Counted from the first letter of the stretch, positions 46,759 through 55,355 are shown. The stretch is 63,539 nucleotides of DNA from Candidatus Gastranaerophilales bacterium (GCA_944324225.1 CALUVL010000012.1:1-63539), one strand, 5' to 3'. Numbers and translations are program-made. Notes: generated from the letters alone by a model not told the origin.

Positions 46759-46847
46759 TTTAATAATCTATCAGGCAGCATTACCACCGAGTAATGAGAG
46801 GCTAACTGTAGTAGTGAAAATACTATAAAAGATAAAGGAAATAAAAA

Positions 46848-47216
46848 ATGATACAGCAAGAAACAAGATTAGAAGTAGCAGATAATACAGGTGCAAAACA
46901 GCTGTTATGTATTCGTGTTATGGGCAGTTCTAACAAAAAATTTGCAGCAGTAGGCGATGAAATCGTTGCTTCTGTAAAATCAGCAGCTCCGAACCAGACA
47001 GTAAAGTCAGGTGAAGTTGTAAGAGCGGTTGTTGTAAGAACTAAAGCCGATATAAAACGTGAAGACGGCTCAGTAATCAGATTTGACGAAAATGCTGCCG
47101 TAATCATTAACAAAGACGGCAACCCAAGAGGTACACGTGTTTTTGGGCCTGTAGCACGTGAACTTAGAGATAAAGGATACATGAAAATTGTATCTCTGGC
47201 TCCGGAAGTTATCTAA
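46848..47216 (+). CDS. rplN: 50S ribosomal protein L14
   Basis: Large-subunit interface protein. [26 protein letters not shown] and [29 protein letters not shown] are diagnostic. 122 residues. Confidence 0.98.
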   Translation: MIQQETRLEVADNTGAKQLLCIRVMGSSNKKFAAVGDEIVASVKSAAPNQTVKSGEVVRAVVVRTKADIKREDGSVIRFDENAAVIINKDGNPRGTRVFGPVARELRDKGYMKIVSLAPEVI

Positions 47217-47320
47217 AAGCGTTCCACGAGCCGGTTTATATAAGGTCGATAAACCAAATTAACAGAACTTACGCCCGGTAATCAATACCGGTAACGTATG
47301 AAAAATGGAGAAAATATAAA

Positions 47321-47659
47321 ATGGCAGACAAAAATAAAAAAGGCTTGCATGTAAAAAACGGTGACAGAGTAATCGTTTTGTCAGGCAAAGACAAAGGCAA
47401 AATCGGTAATGTTAAAAAAGCCGATCCTTCAAAGTCAAAAGTGACAGTAGAAGGCGCAAACATGGTGACAAAAGCTCAGAAACCCCAGCCGATGGCAGGA
47501 ATTCAGGGCGGATTAATCAAACTTGAAGCTCCTATGGATGCATCAAATGTTATGGTTGTATGTCCGGCTTGCGAAAAACCGACAAGGATCAAACACGAAG
47601 TAGTGAACGGTAAAAAAGTCCGTGTTTGTAAAAAATGTGGTGAACAATTAGATGCTTAA
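47321..47659 (+). CDS. rplX: 50S ribosomal protein L24
   Basis: Large-subunit assembly initiator. The KOW motif is VKNGDRVIVLSGKDKGKIGNV. GGLIKLEAPMDASNVMVVCPACEKPTRI follows, and the tail holds two Cys pairs (CPAC, CKKC), a zinc-ribbon-like ending seen in some bacterial L24. 112 residues. Confidence 0.97.
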   Translation: MADKNKKGLHVKNGDRVIVLSGKDKGKIGNVKKADPSKSKVTVEGANMVTKAQKPQPMAGIQGGLIKLEAPMDASNVMVVCPACEKPTRIKHEVVNGKKVRVCKKCGEQLDA

Positions 47660-47708
47660 TTGATTTGATAAAATCATAAAGTGTCCAAGAATTAAGGAAA
47701 ATACGAAA

Positions 47709-48266
47709 ATGACAGTAACAAAAAGCTTAAGAACAAAATACAATGAAGAAGTAAAATCAGCATTGAAAGAAAAGTTCGGCTACAAAAACGAACATGAAAT
47801 TCCGAAACTTCACAAAATTGTACTGAACATGGGTGTTGGTGAAGCTTCTCACAACTCAAAAATTGCAGAGTCAATCGAATCTCAATTAACAAAAATTGCC
47901 GGACAAAAAGCGGTTATTACAAAAGCTAAAAAGTCAATAGCAACATACAAATTGAGAGAAGGAATGCCGGTAGGAGCAATGGCTACATTGCGTGGCGAAA
48001 GAATGTATGATTTCCTTCAAAAACTTATATGCGTGGTACTTCCGAGAATCCGTGACTTCCGCGGTATAAGCCCGAAATCATTCGACGGCAGAGGAAACTA
48101 TACTTTAGGTTTGAAAGAACAGGCTCTGTTCCCGGAAATTACATACGAAGAAGTTGATCTTGTAAAAGGTATGAACATATCTATTATCACAACTGCTAAA
48201 ACCGATGATGAAGCAAGAGAATTACTTCACTTACTTGGTATGCCTTTCAAAGGTATGAACAAGTAA
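47709..48266 (+). CDS. rplE: 50S ribosomal protein L5
   Basis: Binds 5S r[49 protein letters not shown] and [11 protein letters not shown] are diagnostic. 185 residues. Confidence 0.98.
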   Translation: MTVTKSLRTKYNEEVKSALKEKFGYKNEHEIPKLHKIVLNMGVGEASHNSKIAESIESQLTKIAGQKAVITKAKKSIATYKLREGMPVGAMATLRGERMYDFLQKLICVVLPRIRDFRGISPKSFDGRGNYTLGLKEQALFPEITYEEVDLVKGMNISIITTAKTDDEARELLHLLGMPFKGMNK

Positions 48267-48345
48267 CAGAAACTTAAATCCAAAATTGACGTCTGAAAAT
48301 TCAGGCAAAAAGTAAAGAAAAACAAAACTAACAAAGGAGAAATTC

Positions 48346-48552
48346 ATGGCTAAGAAAGCGATGATAAACAAAGAACTAAGACGCGAAGCACTGGCAGCAC
48401 AGGGCAAATACCCGAAAGTAAGACTGCACAATAGATGCTCGATCTGCGGCAGACCTCACGGTTACCACAGAGATTTCGGTCTTTGCAGAATTTGTTTAAG
48501 AAAAATGGCACATCAGGGATTGCTTCCGGGTGTCACAAAAGCAAGTTGGTAG
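48346..48552 (+). CDS. rpsN: 30S ribosomal protein S14, zinc-binding type
   Basis: Short S14 with a zinc ribbon: [38 protein letters not shown] (read in parts; Cys pairs CSIC and CRIC). 68 residues. Most cyanobacteria carry the longer zinc-free form, so the short form is worth noting. A bidirectional terminator follows and the ribosomal cluster is interrupted here. Confidence 0.97.
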   Translation: MAKKAMINKELRREALAAQGKYPKVRLHNRCSICGRPHGYHRDFGLCRICLRKMAHQGLLPGVTKASW

Positions 48553-48672
48553 TAAACCGTGTGCTTGCGCTTACAATTTTGCATAATATATACGAGTGGA
48601 ATAATAGTTAATGTATCAACAACCGGATGACTGCTATGTTGTCTGTTTTGTTGTCAGAATTATATAAAAACC

Positions 48673-48697
48673 AAAAGACCGGATTATGCGGTCTTTT
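48673..48697. terminator. Bidirectional intrinsic terminator after rpsN
   Basis: AAAAGACCG (48673-48681) and CGGTCTTTT (48689-48697) with a short loop and two more T. It ends the rpsJ-rpsN transcript and, read backwards, the xre-like gene. Confidence 0.85.
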
Positions 48698-48707
48698 TTG
48701 GTATGTA

Positions 48708-49070
48708 TTAAAATTTTTTTAGCAAAATATTTTTCTTTAGTTCGGCAACTTCGTCATTGGCGAAAGTTAAAAGTCTGTCGTAAAAAAGCAATTCTTCGTC
48801 AGAAGCGTTATAAAGAGTTTTTATCAGTTTAACTCTTGTTTTATTGTTGTCTTGCGGTGTATCAATAACAAAATTACTCATATTAATATTTAGAATTTCT
48901 ATGATTTTAAAGAACGTACTCAGTGATGGATAAAAGTCTCCAAGCTCAATGCGAGAGATTTGTTTGGTACTAATATCAATTTTTTCGGCAAGTTCGGCCT
49001 GAGTAAGCCCACGCTTCAGTCTGTACTCTTTAATTTTTTTAGCAATAAATTTTCTGTCATTAAGAAGCAT
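48708..49070 (-). CDS. XRE-family helix-turn-helix regulator inserted in the ribosomal cluster
   Basis: 120 residues. HTH: IKEYRLKRGLTQAELAEKIDISTKQISRIELGDFYPSLST (read in parts), followed by a helical C-terminal part rich in Leu, Asn and Glu. The gene runs opposite to the ribosomal genes on both sides. Upstream at 49104-49150 are repeats of CC-T/C-TATAAATGT, a possible autoregulatory site. It resembles the other XRE gene at 27.4 kb in size and layout. Targets are unknown; the adjacent EF-hand gene is the nearest candidate. Confidence 0.85.
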   Translation of the reverse strand: MLLNDRKFIAKKIKEYRLKRGLTQAELAEKIDISTKQISRIELGDFYPSLSTFFKIIEILNINMSNFVIDTPQDNNKTRVKLIKTLYNASDEELLFYDRLLTFANDEVAELKKNILLKKF

Positions 49071-49099
49071 AAATCAAAATCAACCAAGTTTTTTTTATT

Positions 49100-49155
49100 T
49101 ATACCCTATAAATGTCTATTATTAAACCTTATAAATGTTATTTTAAATGTAAAAT
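49100..49155. promoter_or_regulatory. Direct repeats upstream of the XRE regulator
   Basis: CCCTATAAATGTC (about 49104), CCTTATAAATGTT (about 49128) and a weaker TTTAAATGTAAA follow one another at near-regular spacing of about 24 bp and less. They lie between the divergent xre gene and the EF-hand gene and are candidate operators. Nothing else was recognised in the rest of this 278-bp gap apart from the promoter-like element. Confidence 0.35.
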
Positions 49156-49272
49156 AAACCTTTATGTCCTTTGGAATAATACATATAAAATCCGGTAAAA
49201 TGCTTATATATAAACAAAATTAAGTGTAAAAATATATGTAAACAAATGTTACGTTAATATAAATAAATGAGC

Positions 49273-49301
49273 AATTTTTTAATATAGATTTTTTTTATAT
49301 A
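49273..49301 (+). promoter_or_regulatory. AATTTT-N11-TTTTTTTATATA promoter-like element
   Basis: AATTTT (49273-49278), 11 nt, TTTTTTTATATA (49290-49301), followed by GAAGT as in the element at 52850-52878. It ends 47 nt before the ATG at 49349. The spacing matches the other members but ATAC is lost. Confidence 0.45.
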
Positions 49302-49348
49302 GAAGTTGGTACTACAACAACGAGTAAAATATTTTAAGGAGGATTACT

Positions 49349-49834
49349 ATGGTATTTAAAATCGGAATGAAGATTGAGCAAGTTCTTAATCAGGTGCAAT
49401 CAGGCCAGACGAAAGTTAACGATAAGACAAAAGAGCTTATTTTTAATTTTTGTCAAAATGATACTGATGGCGTAATAAGTAACGGTAATGAGCTTGCAAT
49501 GTTAAATGCCTGGGCTTCAGGCTCTGAAAAAGTACCTATGCCAAAACATAAAGAAGCACAGACTGCGGAGTTTGTTGAGGGTCATGAACATCATAGTGTC
49601 ATGTTTGAACATGATCAAGAAAATAATCTGTTTACAACTTATGAGCCGGGTGCAGTATTAACTAGTCCTATGAGAGGAAAAGATAGAGATTTGAAGGATA
49701 TACTACGTGACACTGATGGTGACGGTTTCGCAGATGAAAGATCGATACTCAAAGGTTCAGCTTTAGCAGGAACAGAGCATTTGATTATGGAGGACAAAAA
49801 CCTTGATGGTGTTCCTGACGATCCCAAAGAATAG
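49349..49834 (+). CDS. Small Ca-binding (EF-hand / thrombospondin-3-like) protein
   Basis: 161 residues. Two short Ca-binding loops are visible, DTDGDGFADE near 132 and DKNLDGVPDD near 148, plus a weaker NDTDGVISNGNE near 38. They resemble thrombospondin type 3 or dockerin loops. There is no signal peptide, Cys or membrane segment. AAGGAGG 7 nt before the ATG supports the start. It sits between rpsN and rpsH, with its own promoter-like element and terminator, so it is a self-contained insert in the ribosomal cluster. Function unknown; calcium sensing or binding is inferred from the loops. Confidence 0.7.
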   Translation: MVFKIGMKIEQVLNQVQSGQTKVNDKTKELIFNFCQNDTDGVISNGNELAMLNAWASGSEKVPMPKHKEAQTAEFVEGHEHHSVMFEHDQENNLFTTYEPGAVLTSPMRGKDRDLKDILRDTDGDGFADERSILKGSALAGTEHLIMEDKNLDGVPDDPKE

Positions 49835-49850
49835 ATAAAAATTTTTATGT

Positions 49851-49889
49851 AAACAAAGTTTACAATGTTTGTTGTAAACTTTGTTTTTT
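49851..49889 (+). terminator. Intrinsic terminator after the EF-hand protein
   Basis: AAACAAAGTTTACAA (49851-49865) pairs with TTGTAAACTTTGTTT (49872-49886), loop TGTTTG, followed by more T. A strong stem. Confidence 0.85.
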
Positions 49890-50038
49890 CATGCTATTTT
49901 AACTATGACAGTTCCGAACTGCCAGGGGATGCCTTGTTGTAAACCTTAAATAAGGCAACATTAGCTTGGTAAGCGGTGTAGTAGTAGTTAAATAAGGATA
50001 CTGCCTTTAAACTGGAGGCAAGTCCGGAGGTGTATTAA
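49890..50038 (+). other. Leader of rpsH
   Basis: Small hairpins CAGTT-CCG-AACTG, TGCCTT...AAGGCA and GCCT...AGGC precede the GGAGG ribosome binding site. After the preceding terminator, rpsH must have its own promoter here; none with a good consensus was seen. Confidence 0.3.
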
Positions 50039-50437
50039 ATGTCAATGACAGATCCAATAGCAGATATGCTGACAAGAATCAGAAACGCAAATATGGTATC
50101 TCACGAAAGTGTTGAAATACCTTCATCTAAATTAAAAGTTGAATTAGCAAAATTGTTAAAAGAAGAAGGATTTATCACAGATTACGAAGTTAAAGAAGTT
50201 GGTAAATTCAAAGTTTTAAATATTACCCTTAAGTACGATATGAACAAAAAACCGGTTATCACAAAACTGGAAAGAATTTCAAAACCCGGTTTGAGAAACT
50301 ACTGCAAGGCTAAAAACCTTCCGAAAGTTCTTGGCGGAATGGGTATTGCAATCGTTTCAACAAGCAAAGGTTTATTAACAGACAGAAAAGCAAGAAAAGA
50401 AAACATCGGCGGCGAAGTTCTCTGCTATGTTTACTAA
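50039..50437 (+). CDS. rpsH: 30S ribosomal protein S8
   Basis: Small-subunit assembly protein. [40 protein letters not shown] and the C-terminal [34 protein letters not shown] (read in parts) are diagnostic. 132 residues. GGAGG lies close to the ATG. Confidence 0.98.
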   Translation: MSMTDPIADMLTRIRNANMVSHESVEIPSSKLKVELAKLLKEEGFITDYEVKEVGKFKVLNITLKYDMNKKPVITKLERISKPGLRNYCKAKNLPKVLGGMGIAIVSTSKGLLTDRKARKENIGGEVLCYVY

Positions 50438-50455
50438 TTTTTAAATATATACAGG

Positions 50456-50489
50456 AAAATCACCCTTGTTATAAGATGAGGGTGATTTT
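50456..50489 (+). terminator. Terminator or attenuator between rpsH and rplF
   Basis: AAAATCACCCT (50456-50466) pairs with AGGGTGATTTT (50479-50489), then CTTTATT. It would separate rpsH from rplF, which are normally one transcript. Confidence 0.75.
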
Positions 50490-50709
50490 CTTTATTAGAT
50501 AAAAATTTGTTTCAGGAATGCCTTCCCACAAAGCCTGTAACGGAATGGGATTTTTCTTCAAGAATATTAACAAGATATTTACAAAGAATTTTATCCATGC
50601 TAGAGTAAAAAAGCGGGTGCAATTGGTAGAAAAGCCCGCAGGCAAAATCAAAAGCCGAAATATTTTAAGATTTTGCAGATGTAGTAGATATACCCATAAG
50701 GAGAAAATT

Positions 50710-51249
50710 ATGTCACGTATTGGTAAAAAACCGATTGAAATTCCGTCTGGAGTTGAAATTTCTATTGACGGACACACAGTTACAGCAAAAGGACCTCTTG
50801 GAACTGAATCAGTTACAGTTCGTCCTGAAATCGAAGTAAAAGTAGAAGACAATCACATTATCCTTACAAAAGTAGGTACAACAAGAGAAACTGACGCACT
50901 TTACGGATTGTCAAGAACACTTGTTGCAAACGCTGTTCACGGTGTTAAAGAAGGATTTGAAAAGAAACTTGAAATTCAGGGTGTAGGTTACCGTGCAAAT
51001 ATGGAAGGTAAAAACCTTAACCTTGCATTAGGGTATTCACATCCTGTTATTGTTGAACCGCCGGAAGGTATTACAATTACAGTCGAAGCTAACACAAAAA
51101 TTAGTGTTAAAGGTTCGAACAAGCAGACTGTTGGCGATGTTGCCGCTTTCATCAGATCAAAACGTCCGCCTGAAGTATATAAAGGCAAAGGTATCAGATA
51201 TGAAGGTGAACATATCAGACGTAAAGCCGGTAAAGCTGGTAAGAAATAA
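50710..51249 (+). CDS. rplF: 50S ribosomal protein L6
   Basis: Large-subunit protein near the sarcin-ricin loop. MSRIGKKPIEIPSGVEI, the duplicated fold, and RPPEVYKGKGIRYEGEHIRRKAGK at the end are diagnostic. 179 residues. The start is ATG 50710 with AAGGAGA 4 nt upstream. The 220-bp gap ahead of it, after the terminator, has a GCGGG/CCCGC hairpin near 50613-50640 and may be its leader. Confidence 0.97.
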   Translation: MSRIGKKPIEIPSGVEISIDGHTVTAKGPLGTESVTVRPEIEVKVEDNHIILTKVGTTRETDALYGLSRTLVANAVHGVKEGFEKKLEIQGVGYRANMEGKNLNLALGYSHPVIVEPPEGITITVEANTKISVKGSNKQTVGDVAAFIRSKRPPEVYKGKGIRYEGEHIRRKAGKAGKK

Positions 51250-51274
51250 TCTTAGAATTTAGAAGGTCGATTTT

Positions 51275-51601
51275 ATGAAAGTATCTTTTTCAGGAATCTA
51301 TGATGTTCGTTTTCCATATGGAACAAAAGACGAGGTCATAGAGCAAAAAGCCAAAGAAACACAGGCTTATTTGATAGAAAAACAGTATATAGATCCTGGT
51401 AAATTTGAACCTTTGCATGTTGAAGTAAAAGATTCTTTCAATGTCCAAAAAACAGACAAAAAATTGGCTGATAAAGGAATAAGAATTTCTTCCGGAACTG
51501 ATAATGCCTGGATGTTATATGATATATTTGAGCATATGAATCTAGGACAACAGTTTATAGATAAATCAAAAGTAGAATTAGTACTTGATACACAAGCATA
51601 A
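51275..51601 (+). CDS. Hypothetical protein inserted between rplF and rplR
   Basis: 108 residues, unrecognised. MKVSFSGIYDVRFPYGT at the start, then an acidic/basic mixed body (VIEQKAKETQAYLIEKQYID, GTDNAWMLYDIFEHMNLGQQF). GAAGGT lies upstream. Gap to rplF is 25 nt and to rplR 60 nt, so it is probably co-transcribed with them. No membrane or signal segment. A gene between rplF and rplR is not part of the standard spc order. Confidence 0.7.
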   Translation: MKVSFSGIYDVRFPYGTKDEVIEQKAKETQAYLIEKQYIDPGKFEPLHVEVKDSFNVQKTDKKLADKGIRISSGTDNAWMLYDIFEHMNLGQQFIDKSKVELVLDTQA

Positions 51602-51661
51602 AGCCCAGATGAACCCTTGATACGGTTTTTCAAGAAGGTTCGGGCGAAAGGAGAAAATAAA

Positions 51662-52030
51662 ATGATTAAACAAGAAGTAAGAAAACCGAAAGTTCAAAAA
51701 AGACACAAAACTATCAGACTAAAAGTTGAAGGAACAGCAGAGTTCCCCAGACTTGCGGTTTACAGAAGCACAAAACATATCTATGCACAGTTGATTGATG
51801 ATGAAAATCACGTAACAATTGCTTCAGCATCTTCAAATGACAAAGATATGAGAGAACAACTTAAACACGGCGGCAACATTGAAGCTGCAAAAGTTGTTGG
51901 TGCTGCAATTGCTAAAAAAGCAAAAGCTAAAGGTATTGAATGTGTAGTATTTGACCGCGGAGGATTTCTCTATCACGGTCGTGTAGCTGCTTTAGCTGAT
52001 GCAGCCAGAGAAGCTGGATTGATGTTCTAA
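51662..52030 (+). CDS. rplR: 50S ribosomal protein L18
   Basis: 5S rRNA-binding protein. [34 protein letters not shown] and [26 protein letters not shown] are diagnostic (read in parts). 122 residues. The start is ATG 51662 with AAAGGAG upstream. The cluster stops here; rpsE, rpmD, rplO and secY do not follow. Confidence 0.97.
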   Translation: MIKQEVRKPKVQKRHKTIRLKVEGTAEFPRLAVYRSTKHIYAQLIDDENHVTIASASSNDKDMREQLKHGGNIEAAKVVGAAIAKKAKAKGIECVVFDRGGFLYHGRVAALADAAREAGLMF

Positions 52031-52060
52031 TTTGAACGTTAAAATACAAAAATAAAGAAA

Positions 52061-52095
52061 ACAGACGGTTGAATTTATCTTCCGTCTGTTGTTTT
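52061..52095 (+). terminator. Intrinsic terminator after rplR
   Basis: ACAGACGG (52061-52068) pairs with CCGTCTGT (52082-52089), followed by TGTTTTTT. Confidence 0.85.
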
Positions 52096-52148
52096 TTGCA
52101 TTTGTAAGTACAAGTTGTTTATTGTGTTACTGCAAAATATAGAAAAAA

Positions 52149-52808
52149 TTAGAATCTAAAACCTATTCCGATTTCACCTTGAGAAGTTCCTTTGTTGCCA
52201 ATAAGGCATTTCCCTGTGAAATATACTTCATGTCCTTTATCATTAACAATTTGTGAATATTCAGCTTTAGCACCCATAAAAGCTCCAATTTTATTAAGTT
52301 TATTGGATCTTTCTACTATAGGTGTTGCCTCTTGTGGAGATATAACTTCTGGTTTGGAATAAAATTCAGCACCTCCCATAAGTGACATTCCGAATTTTCT
52401 GTCTTCATCACAACAAAGATTTCTTGAAAATCCGACTTCTAACCCTGTTTTTAAAGATTGATTGTGCGCTAAATTATCAGAATAGCTTACGCCTGTAATA
52501 TTACCGGTTTCATCCTTTATTAATTCACCGGCAATTGCCTCTTTCTTTCCGGCTTTGGTATAATCAGCCATTAAACCTAAATCATACTGAGTGCAATTTA
52601 ATTTACCGAATTCAAGTCCGGCATAGACTCCGCCAGATCCACCAAGTTCTTTGCCGATAAGCATGTTGGCATTTGCTGATAATTTGTATCCGGTGTTAAT
52701 ATTGTTGAAATCGCCCTGATAAGTGTATTCAGCACCTACTTTTCCGTAATTTTTTGTATCAAATCTTGCGGCACCTGCGCTGACGCCAATTTTTCCATAA
52801 TCACCCAT
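52149..52808 (-). CDS. Barrel-like hypothetical protein with C-terminal aromatic signature
   Basis: 219 residues with alternating hydrophobic/polar strands and many Gly, Tyr and Asn (GKVGAEYTYQGDFNNINTGYKLSANANML). It ends GEIGIGFRF, the style of a beta-barrel C-terminal signal with a final Phe. No N-terminal signal peptide is visible: it starts MGDYGKIGVSAGAARF. It may be a cell-surface or inclusion-like barrel protein, or the signal may be unusual. AAAGGAG lies upstream, and a promoter-like element of the shared class lies 41 nt upstream. Family unrecognised. Confidence 0.65.
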   Translation of the reverse strand: MGDYGKIGVSAGAARFDTKNYGKVGAEYTYQGDFNNINTGYKLSANANMLIGKELGGSGGVYAGLEFGKLNCTQYDLGLMADYTKAGKKEAIAGELIKDETGNITGVSYSDNLAHNQSLKTGLEVGFSRNLCCDEDRKFGMSLMGGAEFYSKPEVISPQEATPIVERSNKLNKIGAFMGAKAEYSQIVNDKGHEVYFTGKCLIGNKGTSQGEIGIGFRF

Positions 52809-52849
52809 GTTTAAACTCCTTTATTATTTCCCCAAAAATTGTGTACTTC

Positions 52850-52878
52850 TATATAAAGTTTTTTTCTTATAAAAAATT
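52850..52878 (-). promoter_or_regulatory. AATTTT-N11-AAACTTTATATA promoter-like element
   Basis: On the minus strand AATTTT (52878-52873), 11 nt, AAACTTTATATA (52861-52850), ending 41 nt before the ATG at 52808. Full spacing match with one substitution in ATAC. Confidence 0.55.
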
Positions 52879-52985
52879 GTCCTTTTAGAAAATTTTGCTT
52901 TACAATTGTTAATATTAAAAAATAATTAATTAATCCCAGAATTTTAAAGTTTTGTATTATCATTAGAATAGAGGTAATTTGAATT

Positions 52986-54035
52986 ATGGAATATAAAGAT
53001 TATTATGAGATATTAGGTGTAAAGCGTGACGCAGCAGATTCTGAGATTAAATCTGCATATAGAAAGCTGGCACGTAAATATCACCCTGATGTTAATAAAA
53101 CAAAGGAAGCAGAAGGTAAATTTAAAGATATAAATGAAGCTTATGAAGTTTTGTCTGATAAGGCAAAGCGTCAAAGATATGATAGTTTGGGCGCAAACTG
53201 GCAGGGAGGACAGAGTTATACACCTCCTCCGGGATTTGAGCAGTTCGGATTTGGAGGCGGTCAGGGCGGAAATTATCAAAGTTTCAGCTTTAATGGTGAA
53301 GATCTGGGCGGGTTTTCAGATTTCTTCAGTTCATTGTTTGGTGATATGATGATGGGCGGCAATGCATCAAGAAGAAACGCAGGCGGCTTTGGCGGTTTTG
53401 ACTTTGGCGGTGCACAGCAGGCGCGTCAGTCCAGAACAGCAAGAAAAACTCAAAAAACAGAAGACCTTGATATTACAAAAAATCTTAATGTTACAGTTGA
53501 AGACATATTTGCCAAAAAGCCGATAAATGTACGTTATACTGATATGAAACGCTGTACTCAATGTCAGCCTGGCGGCGGATATTGTTCTGCTTGCGGCGGC
53601 ACCGGTATTATAAATGAACAAAAATCTATCAAAGTAAAGCTTCCGCCGGAAATCAAGCAAGGCCAAAAAATCAGGGTTAAAGGCGAAGGTAAGGCTGATG
53701 AATATGGTAATAAAGGTGATTTGTACCTTATAATAAATATTACGGACGGTGAGTATAGTGTTGACGGGTATGACTTAACAAAAGATGTTGAAATAACCCC
53801 ATCGGAAGCTGTTTTAGGCACAAAAAAGGAAATAAAAACACTCCATGGTGATATTAATATCAAAATTCCGCCTAAAACTTCATCAGGTCAGATGTTAAGG
53901 CTTAAAGAACTAGGCTTACCGAAAAAAGGCGGCGGTTATGGTAATCTGAATGCTAAAATTAAGATTGTTATACCGAAAAATCTTAATGATAAGCAAATTG
54001 AACTATACAAGCAAATTCAGGCGCTAGAAAGTTAA
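52986..54035 (+). CDS. DnaJ/CbpA-family co-chaperone with reduced zinc site
   Basis: J-domain protein that stimulates DnaK. Residues 1-70 are the J domain with HPD in KYHPDVN. A Gly/Phe-rich linker follows (70-145), then an intervening [20 protein letters not shown] with two CxxC pairs instead of the four of full DnaJ, and the C-terminal peptide-binding domains ([41 protein letters not shown]). 349 residues. It is intermediate between DnaJ and zinc-free CbpA. The ATG has weak upstream pairing. Another full-length DnaJ may exist elsewhere. Confidence 0.9.
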   Translation: MEYKDYYEILGVKRDAADSEIKSAYRKLARKYHPDVNKTKEAEGKFKDINEAYEVLSDKAKRQRYDSLGANWQGGQSYTPPPGFEQFGFGGGQGGNYQSFSFNGEDLGGFSDFFSSLFGDMMMGGNASRRNAGGFGGFDFGGAQQARQSRTARKTQKTEDLDITKNLNVTVEDIFAKKPINVRYTDMKRCTQCQPGGGYCSACGGTGIINEQKSIKVKLPPEIKQGQKIRVKGEGKADEYGNKGDLYLIINITDGEYSVDGYDLTKDVEITPSEAVLGTKKEIKTLHGDINIKIPPKTSSGQMLRLKELGLPKKGGGYGNLNAKIKIVIPKNLNDKQIELYKQIQALES

Positions 54036-54099
54036 ATCGGAAAATAATTGTAAACAAATGTAACAAAAAGTCATATCGTTGAAATCCGAAATTCTTGAA

Positions 54100-54111
54100 A
54101 TACTTTATATA
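54100..54111 (+). promoter_or_regulatory. ATACTTTATATA-type promoter-like element
   Basis: ATACTTTATATA at 54100-54111 ends 35 nt before the ATG at 54147. The upstream AATTTT is not present at the 11-nt spacing. Confidence 0.45.
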
Positions 54112-54146
54112 TGTAAGAAAGTAAAATAAAGATAAGGAGAGATGAT

Positions 54147-54491
54147 ATGACTTTTTTAGCAATTGATTCACAAAAGAGCTTGCTTACTTTGCAAAAAAGC
54201 CAATTACAGTTTGAGCAGACATTAGTAATGAACCAGGCAAACTGGATTATGCAGGAAATGTCGGCCAGATCAGAAGAGCTTAACGAGGCATCATCAGGTA
54301 CAGGAACACCAGTCGATTTGGATAATGACCCGTATTATGTAATGTTGCAGCAGCAGGAAGAGTATCTGACGACAAGACAAGATGCTTTGGATTCACAGAT
54401 TTCATTGCTTGATAACGAAATTTCAAGTATGAAGACAATGGTTCAGAACAACATCAAGTCAAGCTGTGGTTTGAACTTAATCGGCGGCTAG
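54147..54491 (+). CDS. Hypothetical coiled-coil-rich small protein
   Basis: 114 residues, very rich in Gln, Ser, Leu and Met, probably mostly helical: SLLTLQKSQLQFEQTLVMNQANWIMQEMSARSEELNEA and DALDSQISLLDNEISSMKTMVQNNIKSS (read in parts), separated by an acidic turn. It resembles small secreted structural or needle/filament subunits in composition, but no family is recognised. AAGGAGAG precedes the ATG. It sits behind a shared-type promoter element. Confidence 0.65.
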   Translation: MTFLAIDSQKSLLTLQKSQLQFEQTLVMNQANWIMQEMSARSEELNEASSGTGTPVDLDNDPYYVMLQQQEEYLTTRQDALDSQISLLDNEISSMKTMVQNNIKSSCGLNLIGG

Positions 54492-54510
54492 TAGAAACTG
54501 TCAATAATAT

Positions 54511-55347
54511 CTATAAATTTTTCTCAAAGAGTTCCACGGTGTTGGACATAAGCATGGCGATAGTCATCGGTCCGACTCCGCCGGGAACCGGAGTAATATA
54601 TGATGTTAACGGTGCAATAGAAGCAAAATCAACATCCCCTCTGGTTTTGCCGTTTTCATCCTTAAAAATTCCCACATCAATAACAACACAATTCGATTTA
54701 ATCATGTTTATTCCAATAATTTTTCCCCCTACAGCAGAAACAAGAATATCTGCTGTTTTTGTTATCTCAGGAAGATTTTGGGTATGGCTGTGGCAGATTG
54801 TGACAGTGGCATTGCGATTGAGAAGCATTTGTGCAAGTGGTTTGCCCACAATGTTAGATCGTCCGACAATTACTGCGTGTCTGCCTTCCAGCGGAATGTT
54901 GTATTCCTCAAGAAGTCTTATGATACCTTTCGGGGTGCAAGGGTATACGTAAGGAGCTTCGCCAGTAAAAAGTCTGCCGGAGTTTTCAGGAGTGAAACCG
55001 TCAACATCTTTTTTAGGCGATATAGCGTTAATCACTCTGAATTTGTCTATATGTTCAGGCAGAGGAAGCTGAACAAGAATTGCAGTAACATTTTTGTCAG
55101 TATTCAGTTCGTTTATTTTGTCCAGCAGAACTTGTTCTGATACATCAGACGGATAGTTAATTACAATAGAATTTATGCCGAGATTTTCGGCTGTTTTTTT
55201 CTTGTTGTTTACGTATATCCTGCTTGCAGGATTATCGCCGACCAAAATTACGACAAGGGTAGGCTTCAAAGTATATTTTTCAAGCCTTGTTTTTAATTCT
55301 TCAAGAATTTTATCCCGCAACTTTTTCCCGTCAAGAATTACTGTCAT
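54511..55347 (-). CDS. folD: Methylenetetrahydrofolate dehydrogenase/cyclohydrolase
   Basis: Bifunctional enzyme interconverting methylene-, methenyl- and formyl-THF. VILVGDNPASRIYVNNKKKTAENLGI with the catalytic YVxxKxK, QLPLPEHID, SPKKDVDGFTPENSGRL, PCTPKGIIRLLEEY, GRSNIVGKPLAQMLLNRNATVTICHSHT and YITPVPGGVGPMTIAMLM are diagnostic. 278 residues from ATG 55347 (GAGGT upstream). It is the last gene of a core-MetE, CooC, FolD operon, starting 8 nt after cooC. Confidence 0.97.
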   Translation of the reverse strand: MTVILDGKKLRDKILEELKTRLEKYTLKPTLVVILVGDNPASRIYVNNKKKTAENLGINSIVINYPSDVSEQVLLDKINELNTDKNVTAILVQLPLPEHIDKFRVINAISPKKDVDGFTPENSGRLFTGEAPYVYPCTPKGIIRLLEEYNIPLEGRHAVIVGRSNIVGKPLAQMLLNRNATVTICHSHTQNLPEITKTADILVSAVGGKIIGINMIKSNCVVIDVGIFKDENGKTRGDVDFASIAPLTSYITPVPGGVGPMTIAMLMSNTVELFEKNL

Positions 55348-55355
55348 TTTGCACC

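Noticed and set aside
50600-50680. tRNA-like text (GCGGGTGCAATTGGTAGAA) before rplF
   Set aside because: No anticodon arm, TpsiC arm or matching acceptor; the fit is limited to a D-arm-like stretch.
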